The notes: generated from the letters alone by a model not told the origin. A DNA stretch of 64,000 bases from Liolophura sinensis (GCF_032854445.1 NC_088305.1:13189717-13253716); one strand, 5' to 3'. Shown: positions 24,611-39,000, counted from the first letter of the stretch. Translations and numbers: made by a program.

Positions 24611-25644
24611 GATACAATTCTGCTGGTCATAGCTTTTTCACCTTAAATATTTCTGGCTGAATAATACGGTTAGAGTTCAGCCATGCGGACATGTGACAGC
24701 TACGGTATTGTACACACAAACATGAGTTGTTAGTAATTAAGAAAAACAGAGGCGTAAAATGTCATTACTTTATACGCAAGAAGCGCCCGAGGGTCAAGGA
24801 ACTTTCCCACTCGAAAATTATAACAGCATCCAATGTCTGCTATCCATGCCTGATAAATACCAAAAGTTGGTCCTAAATACCCACCATACAAAAATATTTT
24901 CAAATACCCTTTTCTCTTTCCCAAAAAATATTAAAGTTTTGACGCTCTTTCATCTGATTTTGGCATCATTTTTCTGTTTTCTTCTCCTTTAAGTGCTACA
25001 GCTTAACAGTGGTGAAATCAGTGGATTTCACGATTCAGTCAAGTGTACCACCTGTTTGTAACATGTTCTCGTCACGACACGGCTGATGTATTGCCGATGT
25101 GACGTTAAACCCTTATCATTAAAACATTCATGTGTATTTAAGATATTCCGATAGGTGGAATTTCCACGCCGTTGTGTTGTCACAACACATAATATAGTTA
25201 TCTAATGTTCACAAGGTCTCCGTTATATAATATATTCATGTTATGTACTTCTAGAGTTTATAATATTCGCACTTAATGTATTGAAGGTGTTAGCAAAACT
25301 GGATTGTGGATATCAGTGACATTTAAATACGTGAGGTATCTAGGGGTCAAAAGAGATATTCTTACACCACCTGCCTTTATACCACCTGCTTTTACAGGAA
25401 CGTAAGACTGCGCAAACGGTGTCGTCAACAGCTTTATTGCCACTCTGGCCTTACTACCAATAAAGGCTTGGTTTGAGACCTTCAGCCACTAGATTACGGT
25501 CCGCTTCCTTGAGAGGACTTCAAACACGAGCCAGTGCAACTGCAAATCCGCATCACAGACATCCATCTCCCAGACTGCTTGATGAAATAAGGTGCAATAG
25601 TTGTGTCGTGAACCTCTCAATACAGTTGGAAATCTGATTAAAGC

Positions 25645-26035
25645 TTAAGCCTGGCGGACACGAGGGGAACTTGCTGAGCTGTCTATCACGAGAGGTGGTA
25701 GGCACAGCAACTTACTCTCCATTTTCTTCGCCGCACACGGGCGCATTCGTCTCAGCATATTTTCGCTCTAATACACCACGTGACCCTCAACTATCCCACG
25801 TGAGTGCTCAAAATGGCGGACGACGAAATGCAGGAAGAAGAGTTGCTTTTAGTACTGCTCTTATTACGTCGCCGTCTAAGAAAATGAACAAGACGTGCAA
25901 ATATTCAGACGCGTATCTAACGCCCGTATGGTGGTCAATCTTGTTGTAAAATGGCACATCTGTCTCAAGTATTTCAAGAAGCTGACATTAAACACGTACA
26001 TGTGTAAAAGTCTCCGCCAGATTTATTTTAGAAAT
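25645..26035 (+). mobile_element. Possible PIF/Harbinger-like non-autonomous remnant
   Basis: GCCTGGCGGACACGAGGGGA near 25650 and an inverted, weak TCTCCGCCAGAT near 26008 could be terminal repeats. Between them, 25814 opens MADDEMQEEELLLVLLLLRR and stops after 24 codons, a beginning often seen in Harbinger transposases. Evidence is weak, and a host first exon is not excluded. Confidence 0.3.
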
Positions 26036-26879
26036 GTTTTGAAATTATCTGAACATGTTTGATTGGCACTTTATTATGTATACATTAAAAATTGTCTTAT
26101 TTGTTGACATATCGTTTTTTGTCCCGATTACAACAAATAGCTGAAATGACGATTTGTGATGAGAACAAAGCTTTGATCACTGTTAGAAACACAGAAATGT
26201 TACACTAACAAAAACCATCCAACAGTACACAACTTGACAATATAGAACGACACTATAGGTGTAACTAAAATCTTGCTCACGCTAATCCGGCGTACATGAG
26301 AGGAAATGTAATACTCTGGAACGCCTCGCGATCACGTGACAAAATTATAGTGGCTGGGATGGAATGCTACAGGAGGGAACAAATGAATAATTATGACGTA
26401 AGACTACGTCAGGAATATTCAACCGCATCGTAGCAAATTCTGTCATTATACTGACAGATATATGTGCATAAATTGATTAAAACTGACGAAAAAAATGTTT
26501 TTTGAAGTTGTACCATACACTGTTTTATGTCGTTCTCAGTCTGTGAGGCCACTCACCAGAGGCTGTCCGTCTTGTGTTTATTGGCGGATTTCTGTGATTC
26601 TGTATGTACAACTTAAAATCCTTTTATTTAGCAATAATTATGAGAGTTGGACTTAAAGGGTTCATTGAATTATGTACAGCATTTTTTAAATAAGTTTCTC
26701 TGTAACGAAGACCTAACGGCACTGTTCCTACTGTATGGTAGAATTTAAAAGAAAACAAGACTGTCATTGCCTCAAGATATGAACACAGCCTACTGTAGCC
26801 CATCTAGACGGACCTGCGTTAGAATGAATGCCAGAATTTTAAAACAGTCAGATGACTCCATCCCTGGCTCTCAAAAAAC

Positions 26880-27254
26880 ATGGCGCGGGGACTTGCTCAT
26901 GACAATCGAGCTCCCCTTCTTGCTCATTACCGCCATTTGGAGTTGAATCTCAAATACTATTTTAGTTTATTACCTTTACCGATGCAACTAGTTAGCTCCT
27001 TGTCTTGTGGTCACGATAACAGCTATACTTCGGCTGTACTGAACGGCTTGCTGCCCACAGTAATTTCGTTGGGTATGTGTGGTTCAAATGTCGCCGAGTA
27101 TCTGGTATCGAGAGGTGAGAGCAAGGAAACAAGGACTGGTTGTCGTGTAAACATAGATATATTTATGAAATTATCTGAACAAAAAAGGCTAAAAACACCG
27201 GAAGTACGAATAAAAATTTTGCCTCTGCTATTTGTTATTGTTTGCCATGTCTGA
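26880..27254 (+). CDS. Unidentified 124-residue open frame
   Basis: ATGGCGCGGGGACTTGCTCA begins a 124-codon frame, MARGLAHDNRAPLLAHYRHL..., which I do not recognise. A GAGAG|GTGAGA donor-like site lies near 27113, so the first ~78 codons could be an exon. There is no domain, no partner exon and no conservation evidence. It lies in transposon-rich DNA between the LINE cluster and the SLC23 gene, and may be chance. Confidence 0.2.
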   Translation: MARGLAHDNRAPLLAHYRHLELNLKYYFSLLPLPMQLVSSLSCGHDNSYTSAVLNGLLPTVISLGMCGSNVAEYLVSRGESKETRTGCRVNIDIFMKLSEQKRLKTPEVRIKILPLLFVIVCHV

Positions 27255-27599
27255 AGGGCTTTTCGGTTAAAACTAACTGCTTGAACATTTCCGTGATGCG
27301 TAAAATGAAATGCGCTCCATCGCGCACAGATTTTAGAATTTATACCTGGCACAGGGTGCATGATCTTACAACTGTGATGAAGACGTTTCAGGTGTTTGCT
27401 TCTCTCTGCAGTATGACGTCCTTAGTCCTGGCGGGCGTGTTTGTACGCTTGAATTACTGATGCGACTAGCTACTTTTTAACATAAATAATATAATAAACA
27501 GACTTGTAGCATAGAGAGCAACGCCAGAGGATTTACGACATCTTAATAGCCAGCAAACAGGCATACGTAACCCATGAAATACGTGACCCGCGAAATACA

Positions 27600-27720
27600 T
27601 CCTCGTTTTAGTATACCTCAGTTAGCGTTTTATTGTAACTTGTCATGTAAATGCGTAAATACACAAAGAAGAAAATGACACGCCCCCTAACACTATAGCT
27701 CAAGTACATTTCTCATTCTA
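27600..27720 (+). repeat. Partial copy of the dispersed repeat
   Basis: TATACCTCAGTTAGCGTTTT, TGTCATGTAAATGCG and ACACGCCCCCTAACACTATA match the middle of the 55040 copy. Confidence 0.65.
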
Positions 27721-28490
27721 TTCACGTGGTTTTGACGTTTCCACGTGTAAATTTCCATGAAGAATCTAGGCATTAAAACAATAGCATATCAGATGCCAAC
27801 CATACATGCTTTGGGTGTTTCGCTAGACCAATTCCCAAAACTAACGTTCATTGCAAACAATCAAAGAACTAAGAAAATATGTGTACCAAATTAAATGACA
27901 ACCGTGAACAGTTTTCAGTGATGGAAATACGCCAGAAATAATCAAGGCATAACTCAGTATTCAAGTTGTGTACCATGTTAGTATATAAGTTGTCGATAAA
28001 TATGGATCTGAACTGTGCTTTTTGACAGCCACTGTTCATATATAAAGCCTCCATTCCCAGGTTAAGCGAAATTAGACAAAATTAGGAAGCCAGTAAACAT
28101 TTGGTTACTTGAGAGAATTTTCTCATTGTAAACCCTAACCTAACAATGGTATTACCATTTGAGACACCAGTTTTTGCGGTAATGATCTATGAAGTTGAAA
28201 TCGCCACATAACACATATGACCTTACAACTGCTATGAAGCAAGATATTTACACGTCATATGAAGGGCACTTCAGTGTATTACTGTTCAAGTCGAGATGCG
28301 TGTAACAATTTACCTTCAGCCGCTAAGCCGTCGGTCCCACTGTCTTACTCGCCTTGTCTTTTGTAAAACACAGGCAGGCTCTAAGCGATGTACATAGCTT
28401 TCATTTTTGGAGAGACATATTTAATAAACATACACATGATTACGGACATCAGTGTAATTAAAAAACAGTCATCATTTTTCAGTGACGCAG

Positions 28491-28729
28491 GACCGCTCCG
28501 GTGGCCTAATGGCTTCGTGGTCTAGAGATCCCTGGATCAAACCTGGGTCGGGTTATACTTTAAAAATGGTACTTGTTGCTACCTCGTTTGGTGCTCAGGT
28601 CTGAAAGGTTAGAGCAAGGAAATCGGGTTGGGTGGCCCGGTGTCAGTATAATGCGAATGGGTGGGTTATCATGTTTTGTGTCTTCAGCATGATTCTTTAG
28701 TGGCGGATTGGACTCGCCCTGCCACAAGA
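28491..28729 (+). mobile_element. Family-D tRNA-derived SINE
   Basis: The tRNA-like head is GACCGCTCCGGTGGCCTAAT with a B-box-like GGATCAAACC, followed by TTAAAAATGGTACTTGTTGC and GGTTAGAGCAAGGAAATCGG. A second copy lies at 59339. Confidence 0.75.
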
Positions 28730-29095
28730 GTGAGGGAGTGAGTGCTTGGGGTTTAACGTCGTACTCAACAATTTTTCAGTCATATGACGACGAAGGAATC
28801 ATTAGGGTGCATGTACGTGTAATGTGCCTCCTTGTTGCAGGACGGATTTCCACCGCTCTTTTATTTAGTGCTGCTTCACTGAGACGGCTTACCGAAGGCA
28901 AGTAAGCCGCCCCACCCGAGCCATTATACTGATGCAGGTCAACCAGTCGTTGTACTATCCCCTTCATGCTGAACGCCAAGCGAGGAAGTTACAACTTCCT
29001 CTTTTAAAGTCTTAGGTGTGACTCGATCAAGGATTGATCCTGGATCTACCGGTCCAGAAGCGGACGCTCCACCAACTGTGCTATCCGGGCCGGTC
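28730..29095 (-). mobile_element. Family-B SINE with target duplication
   Basis: Closely related to the 11097-11452 copy. It is flanked by CCCTGCCACAAGA (28717-28729) and CCCTGTCACAAGA (29096-29108), a 13-bp duplication with one mismatch. It inserted at the end of a family-D SINE. Confidence 0.93.
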
Positions 29096-30091
29096 CCCTG
29101 TCACAAGAAGTCACACTATATGTACGCAGAACTATTGATTCCTTTTCGTCAAATGACTGAAAAATTGTCAAGTACAACGCTATTTCCGGTTATGTAAAAT
29201 TCGCCTCCTTGCCTTGGGATTGATGTTGGGCCTTAAGATTAAGTTTTGAGCATGTAACTTTCGGTTTTGCAAAATTACATTTTTGGAGTCAAACTGCATC
29301 AGATAGGACCATTTGCCGGACATTATTTATAGAGGTTTAGAAATTAGCCAAAAAAACGACAGTTTTGGTCACATGATGTTTTCACCCAATAGCGAGCTTG
29401 TATAATTTCCAATGTAGAAAGTACGCATTCTCAACCTGAATATGCCTAGACTGTGTGCAACTGCAGTTAAAATTTCAGCTCACTCGGATCAGCCGTTCTG
29501 GAGAAGATTTTTCAGGTTTGGCACAAAATCCAATATGTCGGCCAAGTCCCGAAAAGTTTCAAAAGCTAAAAAGGACTACTTCAGATCCTTTCCTAAGACA
29601 TACTGAAGTTTCACTTACGCATGCACCACTTGTCGTTTTCTCATAAATAATTATAATCCGAACAGATACTATAGGGATTCAAGTTTAAATGGCTTCAATC
29701 CCTGATAAATTTGCATATTCCTCATTTTACATTTGCCCCTGAACAAATAGGTGCATGGTTAACGTCATAAACACCACCATCAGCCTTCCTTCCCCCTACC
29801 CCAATCCCCACCCTCAAAATACGTACAGCCACCAAAGTTCGTTTCAAATATTAATCTGTTTTAGACTTTTTACTGCAAAAATGTTTTCAAAACATTTGCT
29901 GAACTCGCTGATTCGTCACAAGTCGCTGCAGTGTACAAACTGAGCTGTTTTGTAAAGCGAGCGTAAGTGACGTTACCTGGCTCTTAAGATATGGGCTGAT
30001 ATGGGCCTCAGATGAAAAACTATCAGACCGTTGAAGAAAAATCATACCTGCAACTTTCTTCGTGTGCCACTGGCTTTGGTATTGATATACA

Positions 30092-33000
30092 ATGGCTGAT
30101 AATGGAAAGAAACAAAGTGAGGAAAGTACAGCCCAGGTAAGACTTCATCTACATTTTGACTCATACGATATCACTGAGCAAGGTACAAAAGTTTGTAGAT
30201 GTGAGAGTGAATTAAGAGTCACAGGATAGCAGGACATCTCCAGCGCTGAGCCAGCTCACCCGCTAGTTTTCGCTGTATGCCTTTTCGTAAAGTTTAATCA
30301 GATTATCCTAAATTTATCTGAAGTTTTGAGGATGACATGCAGATGTAGATGCTTCGTGTACCAACCTGAACAAACCATCTCGGAAACCTTTTAAAGCATG
30401 GACTAAAAAGTTCAGTTCAATATTTACTGGCCATTCTACGTTGGATGTTGAATCTTGGAACAATTCAGGTCTCTTCCCAGTTTCCTTAACCCTAATGTTG
30501 ACCACCGTCGTATAAGTGAAATGTTCTTGAGTACGGCGTAAAACACAAATCGAATGAGCATATGTGTTTGATCAGGGATTCCACCTTACGATGGAATATT
30601 TCACCTTTATGACGAAAACGGCGCAGAACACCTAAGAAATAAATTCGCCCATATAACGGCTATCAGAATGAAACCCTTGTATCCGAACATTCGAGCAAGG
30701 GCCGATGAACTGTGCCTAGAATGAAAATTCGGTGAAATAAAGCAGCACCTGTGCTTCCCCTTCACAGCCACGTGTTTATGCTTCATAAAACCCCTCTCAC
30801 ATTTTGCAGTATGTAAATTTATTTATTTATTTGATTGATGTTTTGTACCAACAATATTTCACTTGTACGACGGCGGCCAGCATTATGGTGGGAGGAAACC
30901 GGGCAGAGCTCGGGGGAAAGCTTTCTACGTTCGGTAGTGTATTTAAAGAGTTAAGCACTTAGTGGTTTCAGTTGAGTTGGGGGGGGGGGGAGGGCGCATT
31001 TTATTGAATGTGAAATTTTATCATGATCGGCGACACCAAAAATATTTATTACATTAACCTTTGATCCATGTGAATTTGACTTACCTCAGAGTTGTCTGTT
31101 GTGAAAATCACCCTATCGTGGGCAGAGAGATGCCTTATTTTTTTTTGCTACATGAGAACAGAGAAAACTTCAGTACTCATGTCCTGAGACCTGATCCAGG
31201 ACGCCCGATGAAAAGGCCATATGGAGTAGGGCTGGCCCGTATTTATCAAGCAATTTAGATTTAAGTCATAAAATGCATGTGCTTAAAAAGTCAACTCAAA
31301 ACAGGAAAGAACTGAAATTGTGTTCAGTACATTATTTTTCTGTAAAGAATCAGTGCACAAGTTTTAAACTTCGTAGTGCATAGCATTTTAATCACAGCTG
31401 TGTTCGAAATTTTTGCTGAAGTCTTTTAGACGTTTTATAAATACGCGGCCTGGAATGACTTAAGGTCTCCTCACCTGGCTGAATACATGAAATACAGACG
31501 TAATAAAGGGAAGATTGTATCGCCCAACCGAGCAATATAGGTCATGCTGGCGAGTTCTCCTTACTACACCTTCGTATTCAGTACACCATGACATATATAC
31601 AGAGTTCTCAGGGAGAATTTTGTTGAATTTAATTAATCGTTGAATTTAATGAATCCCTACAGGAGACTGTTACCGACAGTAGGCCACATAAAAACTAAAC
31701 ATACCCTCAAGAAAACGGATATGTGTAAACAGGGCTATACAACTGTGGTTGTGATGAGAAGGCTAAACCATTTAGTGCTCATAGTGGCGGAACAATGGGT
31801 ACTTTTGTTCCGGCAAAGCTGTGTACTGTATTCATTCCCATCCTTGCAGTATGTGGGGAAACATATGTGGGACATACGATCTACCTTTCTAACGACCTAG
31901 TATTATATTACAATACGACATAGCTGATTATTTATTTATTTATTTGATTGGTGTTTTACGCCGTACTCAAGAATATACGACAAAGCTGAAGTTACATGTA
32001 GAAGACAGAGCAAGTTGCATGGTGGACTGCATAACTACAACACCAGTACCGTGTCTGACATTTGAATTTCACTGAATGCCTCTCGTCACGGAGGTAACTC
32101 ATTCAAGAAAAGTACTCGGGCATGTTTTTAGATATACTCGCGACTTGAGCGAGTGGACGAGTCAAAAGGAAACCCCAGAATGAATGAATGACTATGGTTT
32201 AACGCCACATCGGCAATATTTCAGCCATGGAAACCCAAGATAAAACTGAACATTTCTTTATACACTCAGGGTCAGATATTTGTCAGTAGTTATCTGGAAG
32301 TCTTAACTACGTGCAGATGACGTCTAAAACTGCAGCACAACGTTTGTGGCGTCGGCAATAAGTCCCTTTTTAATCGTTAATAGGGGCTTATTAAAACAGA
32401 TTTTAAGTGGGTCTGGGCCTTAAGTGGCATTTGTCTTAGGTTTATGAACAAGTATCTGGATTTTTTTTTTTTTTGGATTGGTGTTTTACGCCGTACTCAA
32501 GAATATTTCACTTATACGACGGCGGCCAGCATTATGGTGGGTGGAAACCGGGCACAGCCCGGGGGAAACCCACGACCATCCGCAGGTTGCTGACAGACCT
32601 TCCCACTTACGACCGGAGAGGAAGCCAGCATGAGCTGGACTTGAACTCACAGCGACTGCATTGGTGAGAGGCTCCTGGGTCATTACGCTGCGCTATCGCG
32701 CTAACCGACTGAGCCACGGAGGCCCCAACAAGTATCTGGACACAGGTGAAACTCAGTATAAAATCGTGCATAAAAGTCATGCACAAGAAACACAAGCAAG
32801 TTGTTTCCAATGTCTTGCTAATCTGTAGTCAATTTAGACTACAAGGTATTCCATACAAATCTTGCACGTCTGGAATGTTTTAAGTACAGCGTTAAAGACC
32901 AGTTAAATAATAAGCTATACTCGCCAATATTGTGGATGACGTCCTGTTAGAAGTGCGTCCAAAAATATCACAGTGAGGACTTTTGTCGGTCAGCAAATTG

Positions 33001-36000
33001 TAGTTGTTAAAGAAAGGGCCGAAGAAAAAGGAATGTAAAGCAGACAAAACAAAATGTACCTTAGGCTTCTGTGTGCCTCAGCTGTCCGCACAACGGAAAT
33101 ATTTTGTATTCTCACATTTTTTTAAACACATTTTTACAGGTGGTGGAGAATCACGCACATTCCAAGTCACATGACCTGCTGTATTCTGTGGAAGACAACC
33201 CTCCCTGGTATTTGTGTATTGGACTTGGACTTCAGGTAAAACCATACGCATATATTTATGTCAGTGGACAAAAAGTACCGTGTGATACCCAGCAAACGGA
33301 CTAACATGGCAGACCAGGGTTAAATCTTGGACACACAAAAGGCGGATTTTTGTTTTAAGCTTATTGTTTCTTAGAATTGTGACTTCGGTCTCATTTAGCT
33401 TAAATATACAGGCCTGAATTATTTTTTTTAACAAAATCATACTAAAGAAATACTATAGGCTGAATCATACGTTCGTTGAAGACCAATTGTCTTCTACGTG
33501 TATGGCGGGTTAGTTTGTGCGGGTAACAATTTGTGACCTTCCAAGACAAATTAACAGAGCATAGTGAGTAAACCAAGACCAGTAACGACCTTGTGATAGT
33601 TGGAAAATGGTCACACGTAACCTCCAGTCGGTTTACTTCAACACTAATTTACTCTGTTTCAGCAATATTTGACGGCATTTGGCTCCACTCTAACTGTACC
33701 TTTGTTGCTAGCCCCGAAATTCTGCATGGCGGACGACTACCTTAGCATCAGTCAGCTGATCAGCACGGTTTTCTTTGTGTCGGGCATGTGTACGCTAATT
33801 CAGACTACGGTAGGATGCAGGTACAGTTTGTATGCTTTCCTCACTAAGAAGAAACCAAATACATACACCAGAAATACGATCATTTATTTATTTGACGCCG
33901 TACTCAAGAACATTTCACTTTTACGACTACAGCCAGCATGATGGTGGGAGGAAACCGGGCAGAGCTTGGGGAAAACCCACGACCATTCGCTGGTTGCTGC
34001 AAGACCTCACCACGTACGACCGGTGGCTCCGTGGCCTAGTGATTAGTGCTCTAGCGCAGCACAATGACACAAAACGCCTCCCACGTATGTGGACTGTGTA
34101 AGTTCAAGTCCAGCTCATACTGTCTTCATCTCGAATCGTACGTGGAAAGGTCTGTAAGCAGTCTGAGGATGGTTGTGGATATGATTTTTTGCCCGGTTTT
34201 CTCCCAACCATAATACTGGCCGCTGTTGTATAAGTGCGGTGCAAAACTTTAATCAAATAAATAAATGAATATGTCTGGGTAACAACGTCGGTTGGTTTGA
34301 GTAACAAACACGTGGTGGTGAATTTGGCATATTTCGTAAAAAAAAAAACCTCCTGTGATAACTTTTAGGCATTTAATACGAACGTTTTTATTCTCTTGTG
34401 GATTCCGACGTACATGTAGCTGTTGTTATCATTACAGCTCAAACCATTGGAGGACATGTTGCGATGCTTTCAGAATTCTTATTTATGGACGACATGTTGG
34501 ATCACGGTTTTGGGGAGCTTGCACGATTAAGATCGTCTCCTTTTTTTCACAACAGATGATTATAGTTCCTTTCTCTTCATTACTGACACACAAATTGAAG
34601 TTAAGACTACTAAATAATTTGTCAGTCGCGTACATCCCATTGGTTTTAATCAAGTCATTCCACGAGTTTATCTAAATTCCGGACGATGCCGAGTGCGTTC
34701 AACCCAAATTGAAAATGGCTTGCTGCCGATGAAAGAGGTACATTTGTCTTAATTATGACGTTATTGTCTTGATCACTCACAAATAATTAGGAAATGTGAA
34801 TTAAAAATTACTGAAGGATTACAGGAAACGTGTTTTTGTAGCGTACAGCTTAGACATGTAGAGGATAATACACACGATGGGCAGAATTCCATGGAAAATA
34901 ACGACAATCGAATATTTACAATCGAACATTTCACTTAATCACTTAATACGTCTGGCTATGGATACAGTATGTTTAAGAATACTTAATAATTACATACTTT
35001 TAACAATAATAATAACTGCACTTTCAACAACTCGGCACTTTTAATCCATACCACCGATAAACTTTCGAACCATATAGATTGTTTAGCTTATGTCAAAAAA
35101 GAACGGTGTAAGAACTTTCCAGGTAGCCCGATTCACTTCTCTAGAGTCACACTAAATACTTGGTGTTTCAGGTGCGGGTCTATTATTTCTTCGATATGAA
35201 CCCCAGTTACGTTGGTAACATGGGGACAAAAATTAATTTGATTGATCTTTTACAATCGAATATTTCACTTAATCACATGACATCTGCTGTTCAAGCTAAT
35301 ACAGGCATTACCCTCGTGTAGTGTGAGGGTTTCAATGGTTTCACGGATAGACACTGCCTTAAAAATTCCATATTTTTCATCTCTGTTATTTCGTGATAGA
35401 GAGTAACAATTTATCTCAATTGCAAATTACTAAAGTTATTTTCACGAGAAATTTTTCAAATGATTACCTATGCGTCAAAAGGGGTCAAATTGCAAACAGA
35501 GCAGCAAAAAAAGCTACAAACACAAATGTGAGGATAAACTTTTATACTTCATGTTTATTTCAACTCATGATTATGCCATGTAAAACAAACATTAATTCCA
35601 AACTGATTAACTGATTTTCTCCTGAAAATCTTTGAGAAAGTTGACGATGAGTCAAATAAAATCTGGAATTTATAACTGCGTGATTTGAGATGATATGCTT
35701 TAAATGTCTCAATGAAATAAGTACATTTGGCTATAGGTGTTTAAAAATACTTAGTAATTACATGCTTTTAACAATAATAATAACTGCACTTTCAACAACT
35801 CGCCACTTTCAATCTATACAACCCATAAATTTTCGTACTATGCAGATTGTTGGCTTATGTTCAATTAGAACGGCATAAAAACTGTCCAGGTAGCCTTATT
35901 CACTTCAGTAGGGTCACACTAAATACTTGTTGTTTCGGGTGCGGGTCTATTATTTCTTCGATATGAACCCCAGTTACGTTGGTAACATGGGGACAAAAAT

Positions 36001-39000
36001 TAATTTGATTGATGTTTTACAATCGAATATTTCACTTATTCACAAGATATTGCTGCTTAAGCTAATACCGACATTACCCGCGTGTAGTGTGAGGGTTTTA
36101 CTTAGTGTTTCACGGATACATACTACCTTAAAAATTCCATATTTTTGAGTTCTGTTTCTTCGTGGTTCAGTGAAAGAATTTATCTTAATTGCAATTTATT
36201 CAAGTTATTTTCCACTAGAAATTTTTCAAACAGTTACCTATACGTCAAAAGGGGTGGTATTGTAAACACAGCTGCAAACACAAAGGTAAGGATAAACTTT
36301 TATACTTCATGTTTATTTCAACTCATGATTATGCCGTGTAAAACAATCATCAATTCCAAAGAGATTACCTAATTTTCTACTGAAAATCTTTGAGAAAGTT
36401 GGCGATGAGTCAAATAAAATTTGGAATTTATAACTGCGTGATCTGAGATGATATATTCCTAATGTCTCAATGAAATAGGTACGTCTGGCTATGGATACAG
36501 TATGTTTAAGAATACTTAATAATTACATACTTTTAACAATAATAATAACTGCACTTTCAACAACTCGGCACTTTTAATCCATACCACCGATAAACTTTCG
36601 AACCATATAGATTGTTTAGCTTATGTCAAAAAAGAACGGTGTAAGAACTTTCCAGGTAGCCCGATTCACTTCTCTAGAGTCACACTAAATACTTGGTGTT
36701 TCAGGTGCGGGTCTATTATTTCTTCGATATGAACCCCAGTTACGTTGGTAACATGGGGACAAAAATTAATTTGATTGATGTTTTACAATCGAATATTTCA
36801 CTTAATGACACACATCTGTTGTTCACACTAATACCGGCATTACCCGCGTGTAGTGTGAGGGTTTTAGTTACTGTTTAACAGATAGACAATGCCTTAAAAA
36901 TTCGATGTTTTTCATTTCTGTTATTTCGCTATACAATGTAACAATTTATCTCAATTGCAAATTACTAAAGTTATTTTCACGAGAAATTTTTCAAATGGTT
37001 ACCTATGCGTCAAAAGGGGTCAAATTGCAAACAGAGCAGAAAAAAGAGCTACAAACACAAAGGTAAGGATAGACTTTTATACGTCATATTTATTTCAACT
37101 CATGATTATGCTGTTTCAAAGAACCATTAACTCCAAACTGATTAACTGATTTTCTCCTGAAAATCTTTGAGAAAGTTGACGATGAGTCAAATAAAATCTG
37201 AAATTTATAACTGCGTGATTTAAGATGATATGCTATAAATGTCTCAACGAAATAAGCACATTTGGCTATGGACACAGTATGTTGAAAAATACTTAATAAT
37301 TACATATTTTTAACAATAATAATAACTGCAAATCCAACACCTCGCCACTTTCAATGTATACCACCGATAAATTTACGTACCACGGAGATTGTTGGCATAT
37401 GTTAAATTCGAACCGCGTAAAAACTGTCCAGGTAACACGATTCACTTCACTAGAGTCACACTAAATACTTGGTGTTTCAGGTGCATGTCTATTATTTCTT
37501 CGATATAAACCTCAGTTACGTTGGTAACATGGGGACAAAAATTAATTTGATTGATGTTTTACAATCGAATATTTCACTTATTCACCTGATATTTGCTGCT
37601 TACGATAATACCGACATTACCCGCGTGTAGTGTGAGGGTTTTACTTACTGTTTTACGGATGCACACTGCCTTTAAATTGCACAATTTTGAGATGTTGTTT
37701 CGTGTTTCAATGTCAAACTTTATCTTAATTGCAATTTATTAAAGTCATTTTTCACTAGAAATTTCTCAAATGGTTACATATTTGTCAAAAGTAAAATGAC
37801 GACAACATATGTGTATTTCTGAATGATAAGCTGGGAAGAATGAAATAGATTTCAGATCTATCCTGATGTTTACTTTCTAAATGCAAACTGTCTGTCTTGA
37901 TATTCGTTTTGATTTAATGTCTCTTGAAATATGTTAAGCTGATGGTAATGCTATTGTACCTGGCGAGGGCTTCTTCCAGCTACACATTTACCTGAGCATG
38001 GCGTTAACCAAATACAATAACAAACTGAATTCTAGGGTATTTATAATGAGGTTTCAAGAGTTCAAACCGAAGACTGAATACAAGACCCCACACCCAGTCA
38101 AGGGGCACAGAAACAGGGCTGACTTCATAACACTTTACGCTGATGACCACACATGGTTTGTCCCTTGGGAATTTTCCTTTAATTTCACCAAAAGTGGGTA
38201 CATTTACCGAAACGTAATACAAGCAAACAGTACTTACGTATCAACATTCTAAACAATATCATGAGATTGCCTTTTTCTATAGACTGCCCATCATTCAATC
38301 AACTTCGTTTTCCTTCGTGACTCCGGCCATTGCCATTCTATCCCTGCCAAAGTGGTGCTGTCCGTTCACTGATGAAGGTAAGGCTAACTCGCTAAGGACC
38401 GTGTTTGTCCCTGTGGTTCGAGTCAATACTTTCAGAATTAGCTTGCTTAACCCCTACCAGGCATACATTTTCTCTTCAAATATATAGCACCCCCAGTCGC
38501 ATTTAATCGTAACAAATGCCATACCTTTATCTTGATGTGTATTCTAATCTCACGTTAGTAACCGCCCTCGATATCGGAGAATCGAACAAAAACCAATAAC
38601 GCCACCGGCACTTTCCATCCTTCGTCCGCCCCCTATTAGGAAATTCCGGTCAGAGAATGTATGGTTTCAAGGATAATGGCGAGTGTAACAAAAAATTACC
38701 GATGGATTTAATGTTTTCAGTTGGCTCATTCTTCGTACAGAGTACAGTCACGACCTTAGCATGGGATTGCTTCCACATGAGATACCCTTCAAAACTTCTG
38801 TGTAGAATTTGTTACAGTTAGAGGCCCTGCGCGCGGGAATTGCTTCGAGTCAAGTTCAGCCTTGCATGTGTGATAAAATTAGTTACAAAACACAACTACT
38901 GTCAAGAATAAGTATATATTCGTGCCGTGCATCTTTTGGCCAACAAAAAACAATTCAAATTTCTGTCTTTAAATCAATGTAATTTATCCTCAGTGCTCTA

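Larger units (their letters stand above)
24640..30091. other. Intergenic region before the SLC23 gene
   Basis: Apart from the possible Harbinger remnant (25.65 kb), the 124-residue frame (26.88 kb), a dispersed repeat (27.6 kb) and SINEs (28.49-29.1 kb), I see only AT-rich sequence with no recognisable gene. The SLC23 promoter should lie near 29.1-30.0 kb, but no clear core element is seen. Confidence 0.5.

Noticed and set aside
32631-32726. Possible tRNA gene from A- and B-box-like words
   Set aside because: The boxes belong to SINE heads; no cloverleaf with proper anticodon arm and acceptor stem was found.
35927-36372. Repeated small open frames such as [11 protein letters not shown]... 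and [11 protein letters not shown]... in 35-37 kb, 45-48 kb and 50 kb
   Set aside because: They recur only because the ~770-bp satellite unit recurs; start and stop vary between units and no family is recognised.
37998-38252. 84-codon open frame just before SLC23 exon 4, also present at 51403-51657
   Set aside because: Between the copies I count seven amino-acid-changing and two silent differences, as expected for non-coding DNA, and it is in an intron with no known domain.
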